From the NCBI GenBank assembly GCA_019155185.1, contig CM032808.1, positions 7,554,716 to 7,618,715 on the forward strand: a stretch of 64,000 nt of DNA. The letters are read 5' to 3'. This document shows positions 25,615 to 38,100 of this stretch, piece after piece. Position 1 is the stretch's first letter. Each line of letters starts with the position of its first letter. Source of the stretch: Beaufortia kweichowensis. Its lineage: Eukaryota; Chordata; Actinopteri; Cypriniformes; Gastromyzontidae. Under the pieces are notes generated by a model. It had not been told where the DNA came from and did no database searches. It was given only the letters and a program-made list of their open reading frames with translations. The position numbers and the translations under genes were made by a program.

Positions 25615-25777
25615 AGTGGTAATTGTACCCTCTGTGCTTGCCATTAGTGGGAATTGAATCAACAGTGCAGTTAGTCAGCAGAAACGCAAGACGTGTTATT
25701 AGGGATGACTAAGAAAACACTTTAGATTATGAGAAAATAACAAGCCACTCTTTGACAATATTTTCTTTTGTTTGCAG

Positions 25778-25903
25778 AAGGCGGCCAGATAAACAACATG
25801 ATGCAAACCCACCCGTACCCGGCTCTCAGCCAGCTGTCCCATGTCTATGAACATCAGCATTCGGGAAAAGAACTCAACAAATACGCGTCGCTAAAGGCTG
25901 TGG
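25778..25903 (+). CDS. shisa9: shisa9 exon 3: conserved cytoplasmic segment
   Basis: A 126-nt exon (42 codons' worth, phase 1 in and out) encoding GGQINNMMQTHPYPALSQLS, then HVYEHQHSGKELNKYASLKAV. The block GKELNKYASLKAV is essentially identical to mammalian SHISA9 and makes the identification secure. The acceptor is tctttttgtttgcAG-like (ending at 25777) and the donor is GG|GTAAGA. If the intron were retained the frame would run ten further codons and stop at TAG, giving a tail without the PDZ ligand. Confidence 0.94.
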
Positions 25904-26358
25904 GTAAGAATGTACAGTGGAATGATCATTTCTAGCACGTCAGCATTATACTCTGTGGATCTTTCCTGCGCTAAACTCATAAATTATTCCGCTTATTGAA
26001 CATAGCATTTACTGCAGAATATTTTCGAGATGATTAATGTATCTCAGAATAAGAGGTTTTGAGAGGGAAAACGGTATTATTATCGCTTGCTCTGTATTGA
26101 AGGAGCCACTGTACTTCATTACAGTTGACTTGAATTCACATGGGAGTTTTCAGAAATATCTCATTAGCTTTTCAGCCCAGCAGAAAAGAGGACCGTCTGT
26201 CTGAGTTATGCCCAAGGGTACGGTCCATATATATTTTTTGATGATTACCAAACATCTAACGAAAAGTTTCATGTTTTAAAAAAGATCTTTTAAGCAGTTT
26301 CCTGTTATTTTGTTACTTTTGAAAGGCCTGCTTTAACCATACTAAGCTGCAGCTTCGA

Positions 26359-26460
26359 ATGTACAATAGCTCAAAGTGTAGTGCAATGGTGCCAATAATG
26401 TCAAGAAAATGGGTTCAAAACCCAGGAAACACGCTTGGATGTTGTAAAGGCTTTGTGTTT
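26359..26460 (+). repeat. tRNA-headed SINE (5' part)
   Basis: The A-box-like tagctcaaagtgtagtgca and B-box-like gggttcaaaacccaggaa are separated by about 30 bp, as in tRNA-derived SINE heads. The body decays after about 26460 and the usual tail is not seen. Confidence 0.55.
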
Positions 26461-26502
26461 TTTCTGGTATTTGAACCCACAACCCTTTATTGTTATGCTG
26501 GT

Positions 26503-26700
26503 TTAACCTGACAGCTGTCACTGCACATATTGAGTATACACATGAAAATTGCATCCAAATTTTGCAAAAAAATCTTTTTAATTTTTTTATTTGAAATAAC
26601 ATTGAGATTTTTATTATTTTTACTTTAAGGTTCATTTTTATGAAAATTTATCAAATATTTTTTCTTGAGTCTTAGATCTTTCCATCAACTGTAATGTGTC
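26503..26700 (+). mobile_element. TTAA-type MITE, 3'-truncated copy
   Basis: Starts TTAA-CCTGACAGCTGTC, matching the terminal inverted repeat of the 16591 copy. It continues actgcacatattgagtatac and acatgaaaat like the 45440 copy. The interior words tttgaaataacattgag and cttgagtcttagatctttcc follow, and the homology stops before the right terminal repeat. Confidence 0.6.
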
Positions 26701-28437
26701 AGCTATTGTTTCTCCAAACGCTCGCATTAGATATTCTCAATCACGGTGACGCCCAAAACCGAGTGAGATTATCACCGATTAGCACTTCGTTTTCACTGTA
26801 AAGTCACCTCAAGCTTACAGTACATCCCTGCCGTTACCAGGCAAGCTAAATGTTCTCATTTACCTCATCATGGATGAGATCATTGAGCAGAGAAGAAGCG
26901 ACTCTCTGGCGGCTTGGTTATTTTTTCCTCTTTAATTGCCTGAATTCTTCTCCTTAAAGCTGATAAGTCCCAATTCTGCCAATCGATACTTCTCTCTCAG
27001 CTCCCATATACATCTTTAAGGTCACCAAATTGGATTTTCACCCATCATAAAGAAGTGACGCTTACTAATGAAGGCTTTTACCAGAATATCTCACTAAACA
27101 AACCCACATCCCTCGTCCCTTTGAGATACCGGTGACACTTACTCCATGTGTGGAGGCAAAAGCTGATAGATATTCAAACTCAGTCTTGGGGCAGTAGTTA
27201 GAAAACCTCAGATTCATCTTGATTATGGCTCCTGAGGATATGCACTCTTGAGCACCGTAATTGATTTACCAGTCTGTTGTGATGATCAGTGTATCTGATA
27301 CGGGGGACTGTGCACCAGCGTAAAAATGTCTGCAACGCTCGACGTCTCACTCCTCTCCCAGGGGGGTAGACGAGCGATAAATAAGATTTATCATCGTGCC
27401 GCAGACCAAACTAGTTCTAAGCCTGAAAAGTTTATCTCCAAGGTCGTCAAAGCAACCGACCATCAAAAGCAGACTGAGGAAGTCACACTAGGATGCACAG
27501 TAAGAGTACTCCAAGAAAAATGATTCATCCTATATAACCATGAATCACCTGGTAAAAAGACAGTCTTTTAGTCCCAGTGGAACACAATAGGCTTTGCTTT
27601 CGCTGTCCACAGATTCTGACTTTAACTTTGTAGCTTCAGTTATGGACTTTGTTACCTGATTTATTAAAACTAATAACACATATTCATCCAGGTGCTGTAA
27701 ATCACCTTGATTTTACTAATAATTTACCTATAAATAGATGAAATATAATTATGCTTGATTATGATACATATATGAGATTATATTTTTAACCACATTACAT
27801 GTTTGTCTTATTTAAAATGTCTTGTCTTGTTTTAATGACGATAGGAAACCTCGCTGAAGGTTTGTATTTGTTACAATTTGTGTTTGTTGTATTTGATTTT
27901 AAACGAAATATTTAAAATCAATATTTTGTATTGAGTAATTTACTAATGTGGTAAAATGCAGCCAGCCATTTTGTTTTTTTAGTTTTTATTTTAATATTTT
28001 ACACCAGCTCTAGCAAAAATAAAGTAGTTTGACATGAGCAACACACCGGCTTGCAGGTTTGCTGTCAGTTTACAGTCAATATTTGAGTCATGTGTTATAT
28101 TGTGATGCAATCATGAAACAATTTGGTGTCAATTAACCAAAATCAGCCTTAAAAGATCAGCGTCCTTGTTAAGAAATAAACATCAGGCACTCATTTCTAA
28201 TAAAAGTTTATGATCACTATTTAGGAATCATTAAGTTACTGTAAATGCGTGTGGCTGTGTGCTATTGCGTTCATCTATACTGTATGGCATCACATACTTG
28301 CAGAGGTTCAGAAATACTTTTAAAATATTTAGGTTGGACAAGTTTTGAAAATTAAAATACATTTTTATCTTGCATTACACTGCAAGAAATCAAACATTTT
28401 TCATCGAATTCATTATTCGTTTGTATCTTCTTGTCAG

Positions 28438-28841
28438 CGGCCAAAGCCAATGGTGACTTCCTCAACAAGCAACACCGTCACCTGGTCGAGTTGGCGGCTA
28501 AAGGAACTCTGCCCCTCCATTCGGTGAGAATGGAGCACATGGAGCCCACGGCCACTTACGTCAAAGAGGTCCCGTGCCTGAAACAAAACGGACAGAAGCC
28601 CAAAAGCAGTAAACCCACTGTTCCCCATCCTGCAATGGCCTACAGCTCCAACACCATCGCAAACCCGGGCATGCTGAGGAGCTGGGAGGCCACAGAGACT
28701 GTAGGTCGTCGCAAAACCTACGGAACTAGAAAGCTGTGCACGGTGCAGCAGGTTCACGAGCTACACACTGCCCGCAGTCATCATTACTTACCCACGCAGC
28801 CCTATTTTGTAACCAACAGTAAGACAGAAGTCACTGTGTGA
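28438..28841 (+). CDS. shisa9: shisa9 exon 4: C-terminal tail with PDZ ligand, stop
   Basis: The last coding exon gives residues 250-383. It starts with two bases completing A250 and reads AAKANGDFLNKQHRHLVELA, then AKGTLPLH, aligning with the RRHLAELAAKG block of mammalian SHISA9. It ends HYLPTQPYFVTNSKTEVTV and TGA at 28839-28841. The final EVTV is the type II PDZ ligand known in CKAMP44 to bind PSD-95, PICK1 and GRIP1. The joined CDS is 1,152 nt (383 residues), somewhat shorter than the mammalian protein (about 424). The shortfall lies mostly in the middle of the tail around the exon 2/3 junction. Confidence 0.96.
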
Positions 28842-30010
28842 AATGCTGACTATCCTTTAAAGTAAGCAGCAGAGAGCCAAAATTGATTATCGTCATGAAA
28901 AGGCTCTCTGCACTGCCCCTAGTGGATTGGAGGCACGATGGAGTGAGCATGTCATGGCACCAGAGTCCTAATAACATCAAGGCCAGGAATATTCAGAAAT
29001 GTTCAACACTATTATATACACTGTAACAATGATGTGTTTGTGTTCCGTCAACGACAAGTTTAAAAGCAACAGAACTGAAGTGAAGAATTGGCACAAGGAA
29101 ACAAGCAATAGCAATAAGATCTAAGGTATATGGCGAAAATGGCTATGAAGAGATAAGATGAAATGAAACATTCCACTTTATCGATCCTAAATACTAAAGG
29201 GCTGGCATGGAGTATGAAATACAAGGTGATGATTTTATCTAAAACAATATACAGTGAATGGAGTAGGTGCAGATATTGATCTGATGACAGAAATGTGGTA
29301 TAAAAGACTGAAGTGAAAAACAATAAAGTGGTTTGAGGCCGTGCCTTTAAGTGTAAAAAGAAACGGCTAAAGGCTTAAAAAATGTTGACAATATCAGTGG
29401 AGGTGGCCACATATACAAAATATTTAACACGAGGGCCACGAGGTAGCATTGTCATGACGCGAGCAACACTGTTAAAAGGACACAGAAGCTTAGGCACAGT
29501 TTGTGTCTGATCTTTGAAAAGGATCTTTGAAATATGTGTTTGGTCTCTTTTTTGCGTAAATTTGGCATTCATTTCGTACGTGTACTCTCAAACGCTTAAG
29601 AGCATGTTGAAATATTTGTCAAAATGTTTCTTAACATCAGTGGTTGTATCTGCCACATTTTTTTTTTTTGCAAACAATATTTTTTGCACTTTGTGTAATG
29701 TGGTACAGAAGGTTCATTTTATTTATTCGTTTATTTATTTCCCAGACAGATAAGACTTATGGTATACAACCCATAAAAGTATATATATTTATACCATTGC
29801 CAGTATATGTATGCACACTATACAGTACATTGTGCCAAGAAGTAGCTGGTTGAAGTTGTTGTGTTCAGTTATAATTTAACATTATTTTGTTTTGTTAAAC
29901 CATACGTTTTGAGAGGAGATGTTTGTGTTGCTTCATCATGATATAATGGAGTTCTAGCTCTGACAATGAAGATGTACTTTAAAAGCTGGAATAAAATGAG
30001 CTTTTTATTT
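28842..30010 (+). other. shisa9: shisa9 3' UTR (probable extent)
   Basis: No open frame of note follows the stop codon. AATAAA hexamers on the plus strand occur at 29322-29327, 29990-29995 and 30148-30153. The 29990 site is followed by a T-rich stretch (gctttttatttcc) and is my preferred polyadenylation signal, giving a 1.2-kb UTR. Shorter or much longer UTRs are equally possible from sequence alone. Confidence 0.4.
29990..29995 (+). terminator. shisa9: Candidate shisa9 polyadenylation signal AATAAA
   Basis: A canonical hexamer about 1.15 kb after the stop, followed within 15 bases by a U-rich element (agctttttatttcc). An earlier AATAAA at 29322 is an alternative. Confidence 0.4.
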
Positions 30011-31934
30011 CCATGTTCTCTTCATCCTTTTTCCCTCCACGGCCATCTTTGATGTTAACAGAATGTTGTATTGTGAGAGTTTCGTAAACAGGTCGATGAA
30101 CTTTGTTGTATCCAATTGAGTTAATTCAGCAATGCGTAAACCTGGAAAATAAACCCAAGGAACTCGACCTCCTCTTGTAATGTGCAGAAGAGCCAGATCA
30201 TGTGGAATAACTCTAGTCTAGGATGGATCCTGCCAGATTCACCACATGGTGAAATGTCTGGTTCATGCCTCGCTGTTATATGTATGCTGTGTGCATGTCA
30301 TGGTGAAACAGATTCAGACTTGCTCGTTTTTGAATCATGGCATCTTACCTTTGCAGATTTTTTATTGTTCATTGGTTTTTTTCGCACAGTACATCATGTC
30401 CCACACCTCAAAAAAGAAAGTTTAGATTATAAAACTAAATATCTACTGAAAATCCTTATAGGTCCCGTAACAGTAAACAACTCAAATTATGAGGTTGTAG
30501 TCCATCAAAAGCTGTTGTTGTGTTTTATTAGAAATAGCCAGGGAAATAGGCTGCAAATCTTTCATCTCCTGCAATTCAGTGAAAGTCCCATATGAGGGCT
30601 TCTGATTGATTTCATTCAGGCACTTTGAGCAAGAATAAGTCAGCTAATCCGATCCTCAGCTGCACGCGTTCACCTCTGCGATCGGATGAGTCTGTTTCTG
30701 TGGGGGTCTTGTTGAGCTGACAGATATTAAAGTTCTGCTTGACAATTTAAGAGAGGGGTACAAGTGACCTTAACTGAATCACTACAGAATGTAGTTATGA
30801 AATTACTTTAATAAAATAACAAAATAACTATTGCAAATTTAGTACAGTATATGTAAATGCAAAATTAACAACACTTGGTAATCACCACAAAAACTATTTT
30901 GACTTGTTTATGGAAAAATTTCAGTTACAGTATATACAATGGAAGTAAATAAAGCCAGTCTATAAATGTAAAATAAAAACAAAGTTTTAAACATATAGCA
31001 AACCTTAACATTTGCTAACATTATATTATTGTGATAAATTTACTGACTGACCTCACTTTTATATTATAAGTTATATATTTGCAAGCATTATGGCAAAATG
31101 GTAATTGTGGCATTGTATCGTTTTAAAAAAGAATCATTTTTAAGCAGGTCTTGTTAATCTGACCCAACAATATACTGTAAGCATAGTGTTGTACTTTTAA
31201 ATGTTTTAAGTCAAGTTTGAATTAAGCTTTGAAGCGTCTTGAGAAAGGGTAACAGGGTAACTTAAATCAAATGAAATTTAAATGATGTTTTTCATCAGTC
31301 AAACAATCAATCAAATGCATGCATTATTCCAAAGTGTGGTTAGCTGAGAGTATTTCACATATTCACGGGTATTCACAATGCACTGACTTATACTTAAGAG
31401 CCAGAAATCTCAAAAAATTGTGTGCGCAACCTAATTTTAATTAAAAGGAGAAATGAGGTTGAGAAATGGTATTGACTGTGATTAATGGATTGTGACTCAG
31501 ATAAGTGTGATTGTTATAAGGTTATGATTAATTTGAAATTAGAAGATGATCATTTGGACCTATTCTGGATACTGAGAAACTAATCAGATTAAGAGCTCAG
31601 CTTTTCCTTTCATACTCTAGCATTTCCACTTGTCCTTATCTAGTGGAAATGCAATTAATTTTGTTTACAATTTATTGGGATTATTAGATTAATTTATGAC
31701 CATGTGTCAGATAAGATGACTTTAAAACAGTAATGTAAATACTGTTTGTGTGCTGTGTCTTTGTTTACATACGTTTATTAAAAATACATGAAAGCAATCC
31801 CCAAATCTCAATAGAAATGTTTATTTAATCGCTCTATGATTTCTATTTACTTTGGATTGTTTACGGTTCAGTTGAAAATCAAACATGTTTGGATAATTTT
31901 GCCTTTGTTCACTATTAAAAAAACTCTTAAGCTT

Positions 31935-31980
31935 GCATTTATACATTTGGCAGACACTTTTATCCAAAGCAACTTCATTC
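31935..31980 (-). repeat. SINE/LINE tail fragment
   Basis: The run catttggcagacacttttat, then ccaaagcaacttc, is the reverse complement of the shared SINE tail, with two changes. No head is present. Confidence 0.6.
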
Positions 31981-34835
31981 AAGAAATACATTTTGTGCTT
32001 TCTCTTAGGAAAAAACTCCATGACTGTTACACTGTTACACTTTCATTAGCAGTAATCAATGCTAAAAGCAAGTTTATTTCATCCATATTATACGTCAAAT
32101 GTTATGTTCTCCCAAACTGTTTTTATTTTAAGTACGAAACACACATATTTGATGTCCAGTTTAAACATTTTAAGGCTATCCCTTGAATAAACAGAGGATT
32201 TGTAAATGTTTATAAAACATATATGAATTGACATTATATATATATATGATTTTGCTCTTATCACAAAGTTGTACCTGAATTAAAATGCCATTTTATTTTT
32301 GAGTTTAGGGTTTATACAGGCTTCTTCTGTATAAACTGTTGGTGTGTGCAGATTTTTCCTTTTTTTTTCTTAAAAACGCACCCCTTTAAAACTGTGTTAT
32401 TTTGCTGTGATGTTATTCGAATAAACTATGTGAACAGCTTCATTTCAACCCTCTGTGTCTTGCAAAACATCTGGCTGTACCTTAAAATGCTTTGGATAAA
32501 ACCAGCACAGCTGGATTTTCCATGCACTGGTTACATGCTTTATCCTGTCGGACATTGAGTTCTCCTTATGTGCGTTTGCTGAAACAGCAACCAGAACTTT
32601 CCTGGTTTAATTACAGCTGCACCTTTTCATTCATACTGTTTAAAATAAGAAACCAGAACCTAATTAACTGCACAAAACAACCACTGATGCAATCTCTCAT
32701 GTCAGGCAATGATTTCAGACGCTGTGCTTATTGCTGCAGTTCGTTCTAGGTTCAAGCAAGTGACTTATTCAGCCCAAATTCTAGTTTTTCTAGATCACAG
32801 AGATGATCCAGTGCACCCATTAGTCCGCTGGTTTGTCTAAGGAATATCCCAACCCTCATTCACAACCGATATTATTATTTCAACCCTAACGTCACTGGGG
32901 AGAAGGCAAATTGTAGTTAAGCATGTAAAAATCTGTTTGAATTTCTGTGAGATTTTCAAAGCTAAAAGAAAGCTTTGTCAATGTCAATAAAATGATCTTA
33001 GATCTTTTATTCGGTAAACCTAAACATCTACCGTCTCTCACCAGCTAAGTCCGTCTACACTTTCAATCATGGGTCTGTATAAACGTGTGTCCTTGGTAAA
33101 CGTCTGTAAAGGCAGCGTGGACTGCCGAGGAGCTGCTTTTCTGCCATTTTATAAATGATATATATACCACGACAGATCGTAAGACAGGTCATCAGGAAGG
33201 ACTTGAACTGTAAAATATTCATAGCGGTCTTTTCTCTCCGCTGTGAGATATCTGCGGCTGTAATTAAGACCTGAGTGGCAGTTTTGGAAATTCTAATAAT
33301 ACCTTTTTGTTACTGTCAGGATCCCTTTTGGTTCATTTGTGCTCCTGAATAATATTATGACGAAATTATGACAGGTGAGCGCTCAGCGGAAATGAAGCTC
33401 ACAAGGGCCATTTCTAACGTCTTTAGATCTAACAATTAGGTTTTCATAAAGCCCATTCTCATTTAAAGCCCGTAATGAACGTTCAGACGAAGAAGGATTT
33501 TCTCATCAGCGATAACTTGTGAGTTTTGCTTTTCCATAAAGAGAAGCTAGGTCACGTAAGATGCCACGAGTGCCTTTTAATAAGCTCCCGCTGTGCAAAA
33601 GGAATATTTCTCAATTGCAATCAGATGTAATTTACTGCTTATTCTGCAGGTTTATTGGGAAGTCGGCAGTCTGTTGGTGGTCACTTTGACAAATTTAGCA
33701 AAACTGTGAGAACCAGACCCCCAAAGCCTTGATGAAACCCAGCCGTTGCCAAGGCAACAGAACTTGAGCCGCCTGCTTACAAATCTCTTTGTATGTTTCC
33801 ACGGCAACAACTGTAGATGGGTGGAGAGGGGGTGGCTGTATGGAGGAGTGTGTGAGTGGGAGTGCTGTGTGCATTGTTTATGCTCTGGAATTCACTAGTG
33901 TGAATCTCTAATGTAGACCGAAACAGCACTCAACACCTTCTAACTTGTCTAAACTAAGCCGAACATTACAGGAGATTTAGTGTCTGTAGTGGGAAGTCAA
34001 ACTCTGTTTATAGCTTGTGTAGTTTACTTAACACACAAGGTTATGCAGATTCATGACCTAAACTATTACAAGCCTACACAAACCTGATTTAACAGCATCC
34101 ATTGCTAAATAGGAATTGATTTAGATTTTATGACAAATTATGAAGAACAATTTTTGTTGTGATATTTGGCAAGCTTCAGAAAGCCTGTGAAATTCACGTG
34201 GCTTGTGTGATCGGTTAGCTCACGCAGGGCATGATTCAGAATTTTTGATACTTGGATGATTTTTACCCAAACCAGTGGATATTGTAAGAGCATCTGTTAA
34301 ACCATAGCAACCACCACAGAATGAAAAAACTGAGCTAAATAACACTGTAAACCAGTCCTATCACCCATTATGACATGGAGGTATATAGATAATTATGCTA
34401 AATTGATGTTAGAGTGTTTCTCATAATGAGAGAATAGCAAGTACGCAAACTAGGCAGTCTTCTGCTGAGAGCACGCCGGCTCCGCACCCCGGGCCAATAA
34501 AACCTCATCCCACAGAGAGATGCTGCTTATCTGAGAAAACAATTAGAATGGCGTGTATCAAGCAAACAGCACGGAGAGGTACGCACATACAAACACACAT
34601 CAGCGTGATATATTCTCCTATTCATACAAGCCAGGCAGGATCTTATCTGAGCGTAAGCTGTGGAAAGATCTAAATATGGAACATGGATATGAAAACAGGA
34701 AGACTATACAGGTGCACAGACTTTTACACATTGGAACTTAAATGCATACCGTTTTATAAAGTTTTATAAAGTTTTTGTTTGTTTGTTTATACAGTCACAG
34801 TATATAGAACTATAATTTAAGGTATTATTTGTTGA

Positions 34836-35110
34836 AAGTGATAGTTCACCCAAAAATGAAAAGTCTTTCATCATTTATTCATCATTGTGTCATTTCAAAC
34901 CTGTACGACTTTCTTTCTTCTGCAGAACACAAAAAAAGATATTTTAAAGAATGTTGGTAATCAAATAACATTGATCCCCATTGACTTCCATTGTATGAAC
35001 ACAAAACCACCGAGACATTTCTCAAAATATCTTCTTTTGTGTTGCACTTAATAAAAGAGTCAAATACAGGTTTTGAACAACATGAGGGTGAATAAATGAC
35101 GACAAAATTT
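34836..35110 (+). mobile_element. hAT-like non-autonomous element
   Basis: It opens agtgatagttcacccaaaaa and closes gggtgaataaatgacgacaa. In between are motifs I recognise from a very common cyprinid repeat: tttcaaacctgtacgacttt, ctttcttctgcagaacacaa and ccccattgacttccattgta. It is about 275 bp with no coding frame. A shorter relative is at 45437-45542. Superfamily assignment (hAT-like) is from memory of the family, not from target-site evidence. Confidence 0.7.
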
Positions 35111-38100
35111 TTTTAATTAATTTTAATTGACAGAATTAATTTTGGGGTTTAATATTAGGTAATAATTTAGCTAACATGAGCTAACAATTAGCATATGTAT
35201 GAAGATTAGAGCTCTGTAACTAAATCAGAAATAACATTACAGATGTTTTCATGATTAAAGAACTTTATTGACAGTAAAATATTATTTCCATGCACCTCTG
35301 AACCGCGGAGTTCAATTTTGTTCATCAGCCTGCAATTTTTTGCATCTATGTTTCAGTGTTTTCTCCCTCAACAAAATATGGATTGCATTAGTTTTGCTGA
35401 AGGCTGTGGGAGGAATCTTAGCACTCGACTCTTTCAAAGCACTGAAAGATTCATCAGCTTTCTCATCATGCTCAACAACAACAAACAATCATCTGTCAAC
35501 ATCTCACCCTGCCTCTTGCAGATAAATGTTATATGCACAGCTTAATGCTTAAGCCTAAAGTACCTTTAATTAGCACTAACATTTCATTAAGAAAAACACT
35601 TTTCATATGGTCCAGTTATAAAACCATTAACGTTATTAATAGAACATGATTCCTTTTTACAAATTATTATTATACATAATTATAGCAGTTGTGTGAAAGA
35701 AGCATTATAAAATTAGTACAAAGGATGTTGAGTGGAGACACATATGCTCCTGTCTAAGTATACATATACGCAAGATAATGAAGCTGTTGCTTTTGTGTAA
35801 ATGTTCCTCCATCTAATCATGCCAATTTTCACACTTCAGGCATGAGCCAACCTGGCCATACTGGTTGTGCCCTTGTGTTGGGCCCTTAGCCAGCATTAAC
35901 AGATGGCTGACTGGGTGACAAAGCTGCTGGAACCATATTCAATGAGATGTGAATGTGATGGTAGCCATTTGCAAAGGGCTCTGTAAGATAAACGAGCTGT
36001 TAAGGGAATACAATTATGAGCATTGCAAGTTTTCTGTAGTTTAAAGTGAATGAACTGTGCATACAGTACACACATCTAACAAATCAAATGTACAAGACTC
36101 TTGGGTTTGGAATTAGTTTGAAAGCTGTTCTCACACACCTGGTATTTGTCAGACTTCACAGTGTAACAGGCATGCAGATTGGAGATGCACAGGTGTTGTC
36201 ATATACAGTGGGACTCTCCACGCTAATCAGATCTTATCAAGGGTGAACCATCTCCACAAAGACTCACAAGAACATACTCAATTACACGTTTCTGAAGCTC
36301 TGAAAAACAGCTGGAGCAAATCTCTCCAATCTAGCCTCTCCCAAATACCCCCCAAAAAAAATTACCCAAAAAGCTCCAATTACATCTTCAATCATCAATT
36401 TAAAAATGTTCACAAATCAAATAATGTAATGTTTAGGATTCTGTTTTATTTTTAGGTCACTAACTCCTTTGCACAAGAAGTCTTACTGTATCAAGTGTCA
36501 TGCTGGGATAACATGGATCATCAGGTTGTGCATATTTTTATGCTGAAAATGTCATTTGTTATGGAAAAATTTATTAAATTATAAAAACTACTACAAAACT
36601 ACTACAACAATACCAAAAATGTAATAGCAGAAAGTTTTTCTAAATTCAATGCATTTTGGAATATGTATACATTAGACAGACAAAGGACATTTGGGTGTAT
36701 TGTGATCTATTTGTGAAATTTCTATCATCATTATTTTTTTAGTATATTTATTTTAACATATACATTTTACATATAAACATTTATATAAATATGTACCTTT
36801 TTATGATGACATTTCCTAAATAAGCATTGTGGTATTCCTGTATACAGTATCAGTCTTCAAATATCTTCAAAATATTTTCCTCACATAATGAATGAACTGT
36901 GATATGGCACATTCCCCTCAGGCATTGTCAGTGCAGACACTTTAAATTTAATTGCCAAGACTTTAAGTGCTTGAGAAATCACAAAATCTGTGAGTTTTTT
37001 GCTCTTGATCTTCATCTTCCAGATGAAGTTTAATTGAATGTATGATGGCCTCCATGGAGGGTTTTCTGCTTCCAAAAGATGTAAAAATCCAAAAACTTTG
37101 TTTAATCTCATACCAAGATGTGTATTTATATAATAGACGTGTCTGTGTTGGCAAACATCCTTATATTCACTAGAAAAAATTAAAAATAAACAAGTCTGCA
37201 GACATTAAAAGTGACTTATTTTCACCTGCATTCATACATTATTAATGTTTATATGAATATTTAAGCTTCAGCGGTGATATGCAATCTTTGCCTGCTGAAT
37301 TTATATAAATGCATTTTTGTTTAAAGGATAATCTTTATATTTTTATTGTCAAAAGATTACCGTCTATGAGACACTTGCATGATGCAATTGTGTGAAACCA
37401 ACCCCTGATATTCTTATTTTTAATATTCAGTTCATCCACTACATTATAACCTATATTGATTATAATAAATTTTAATGTGAATATTGATCCAAGGACAGTT
37501 TGGGACCCAAGATATTGGAAATTTGCTCTTCATCTGATAAGATAACTGAGCCAAGAAGGTTTTAAAGAAAAGTGCAGAAAAAAATCTAGCAGCTATCTAG
37601 ACAAGCAGACGGTCACTGACAAATATAAATGTTTGTTTATTTGCTTGCTTGGGTGACTACCATATGCTCATTCTTTACACCCAAGGTTTTGCCACAGGAC
37701 CTGATTGTGACACTTGGCTGGCATCAAATGCCCGGCAAAGGGAAATTCAATGGTTTCTTTCAAACAAAACATACTGTGGCAACCTGCAACCATGTCTGAC
37801 TTTGCAGGTGAATCCATATTCATATGTTTTTTTTTAGAGTCACATAACCTGATTATTTTGCCTAAACGAACCAAAGATGAATTTTCTGCAAAACTACAGA
37901 GTTTGAGGACACAGTCTTTGATGTCAGCAACAAAAGGCTGCTTTTTTCCTGCTGTTCACGGTCAAAACAGACCTGTAAACCATTTTTGGGTCATAACTAA
38001 TCAGTTAAGAACCCCCATTTAGAGCATTACATAAGCGAGAATAAAACAACTAGATTCAGTGCATCATCTAGATGAAGTTAACAGTTGTGAAATATGAACC

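Larger units (their letters stand above)
11712..25777 (+). other. shisa9: shisa9 intron 2 (14 kb)
   Basis: The largest intron in the window, from GTAAGT at 11712 to the tttgcAG acceptor at 25776-25777. It contains a near full-length minus-strand SINE (12473-12649), a GC-richer segment with a 171-codon open frame (15695-16210), an intact TTAA-flanked MITE (16591-16905) and two degraded relatives (about 20460-20701 and 24638-24936). SINE-tail fragments lie near 17232 and 17905 and a SINE remnant just before exon 3. The remainder (notably 13.0-15.6 and 21.0-24.3 kb) is AT-rich with no gene that I can support. Confidence 0.85.
25904..28437 (+). other. shisa9: shisa9 intron 3
   Basis: A 2.5-kb intron (GTAAGA to tcttgtcAG). 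It contains a tRNA-headed SINE head (26359-26460) directly followed by a TTAA-type MITE copy (26503-26700). The block at 26700-27300 is of more balanced composition and might be a conserved element. The rest is AT-rich. Confidence 0.85.
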
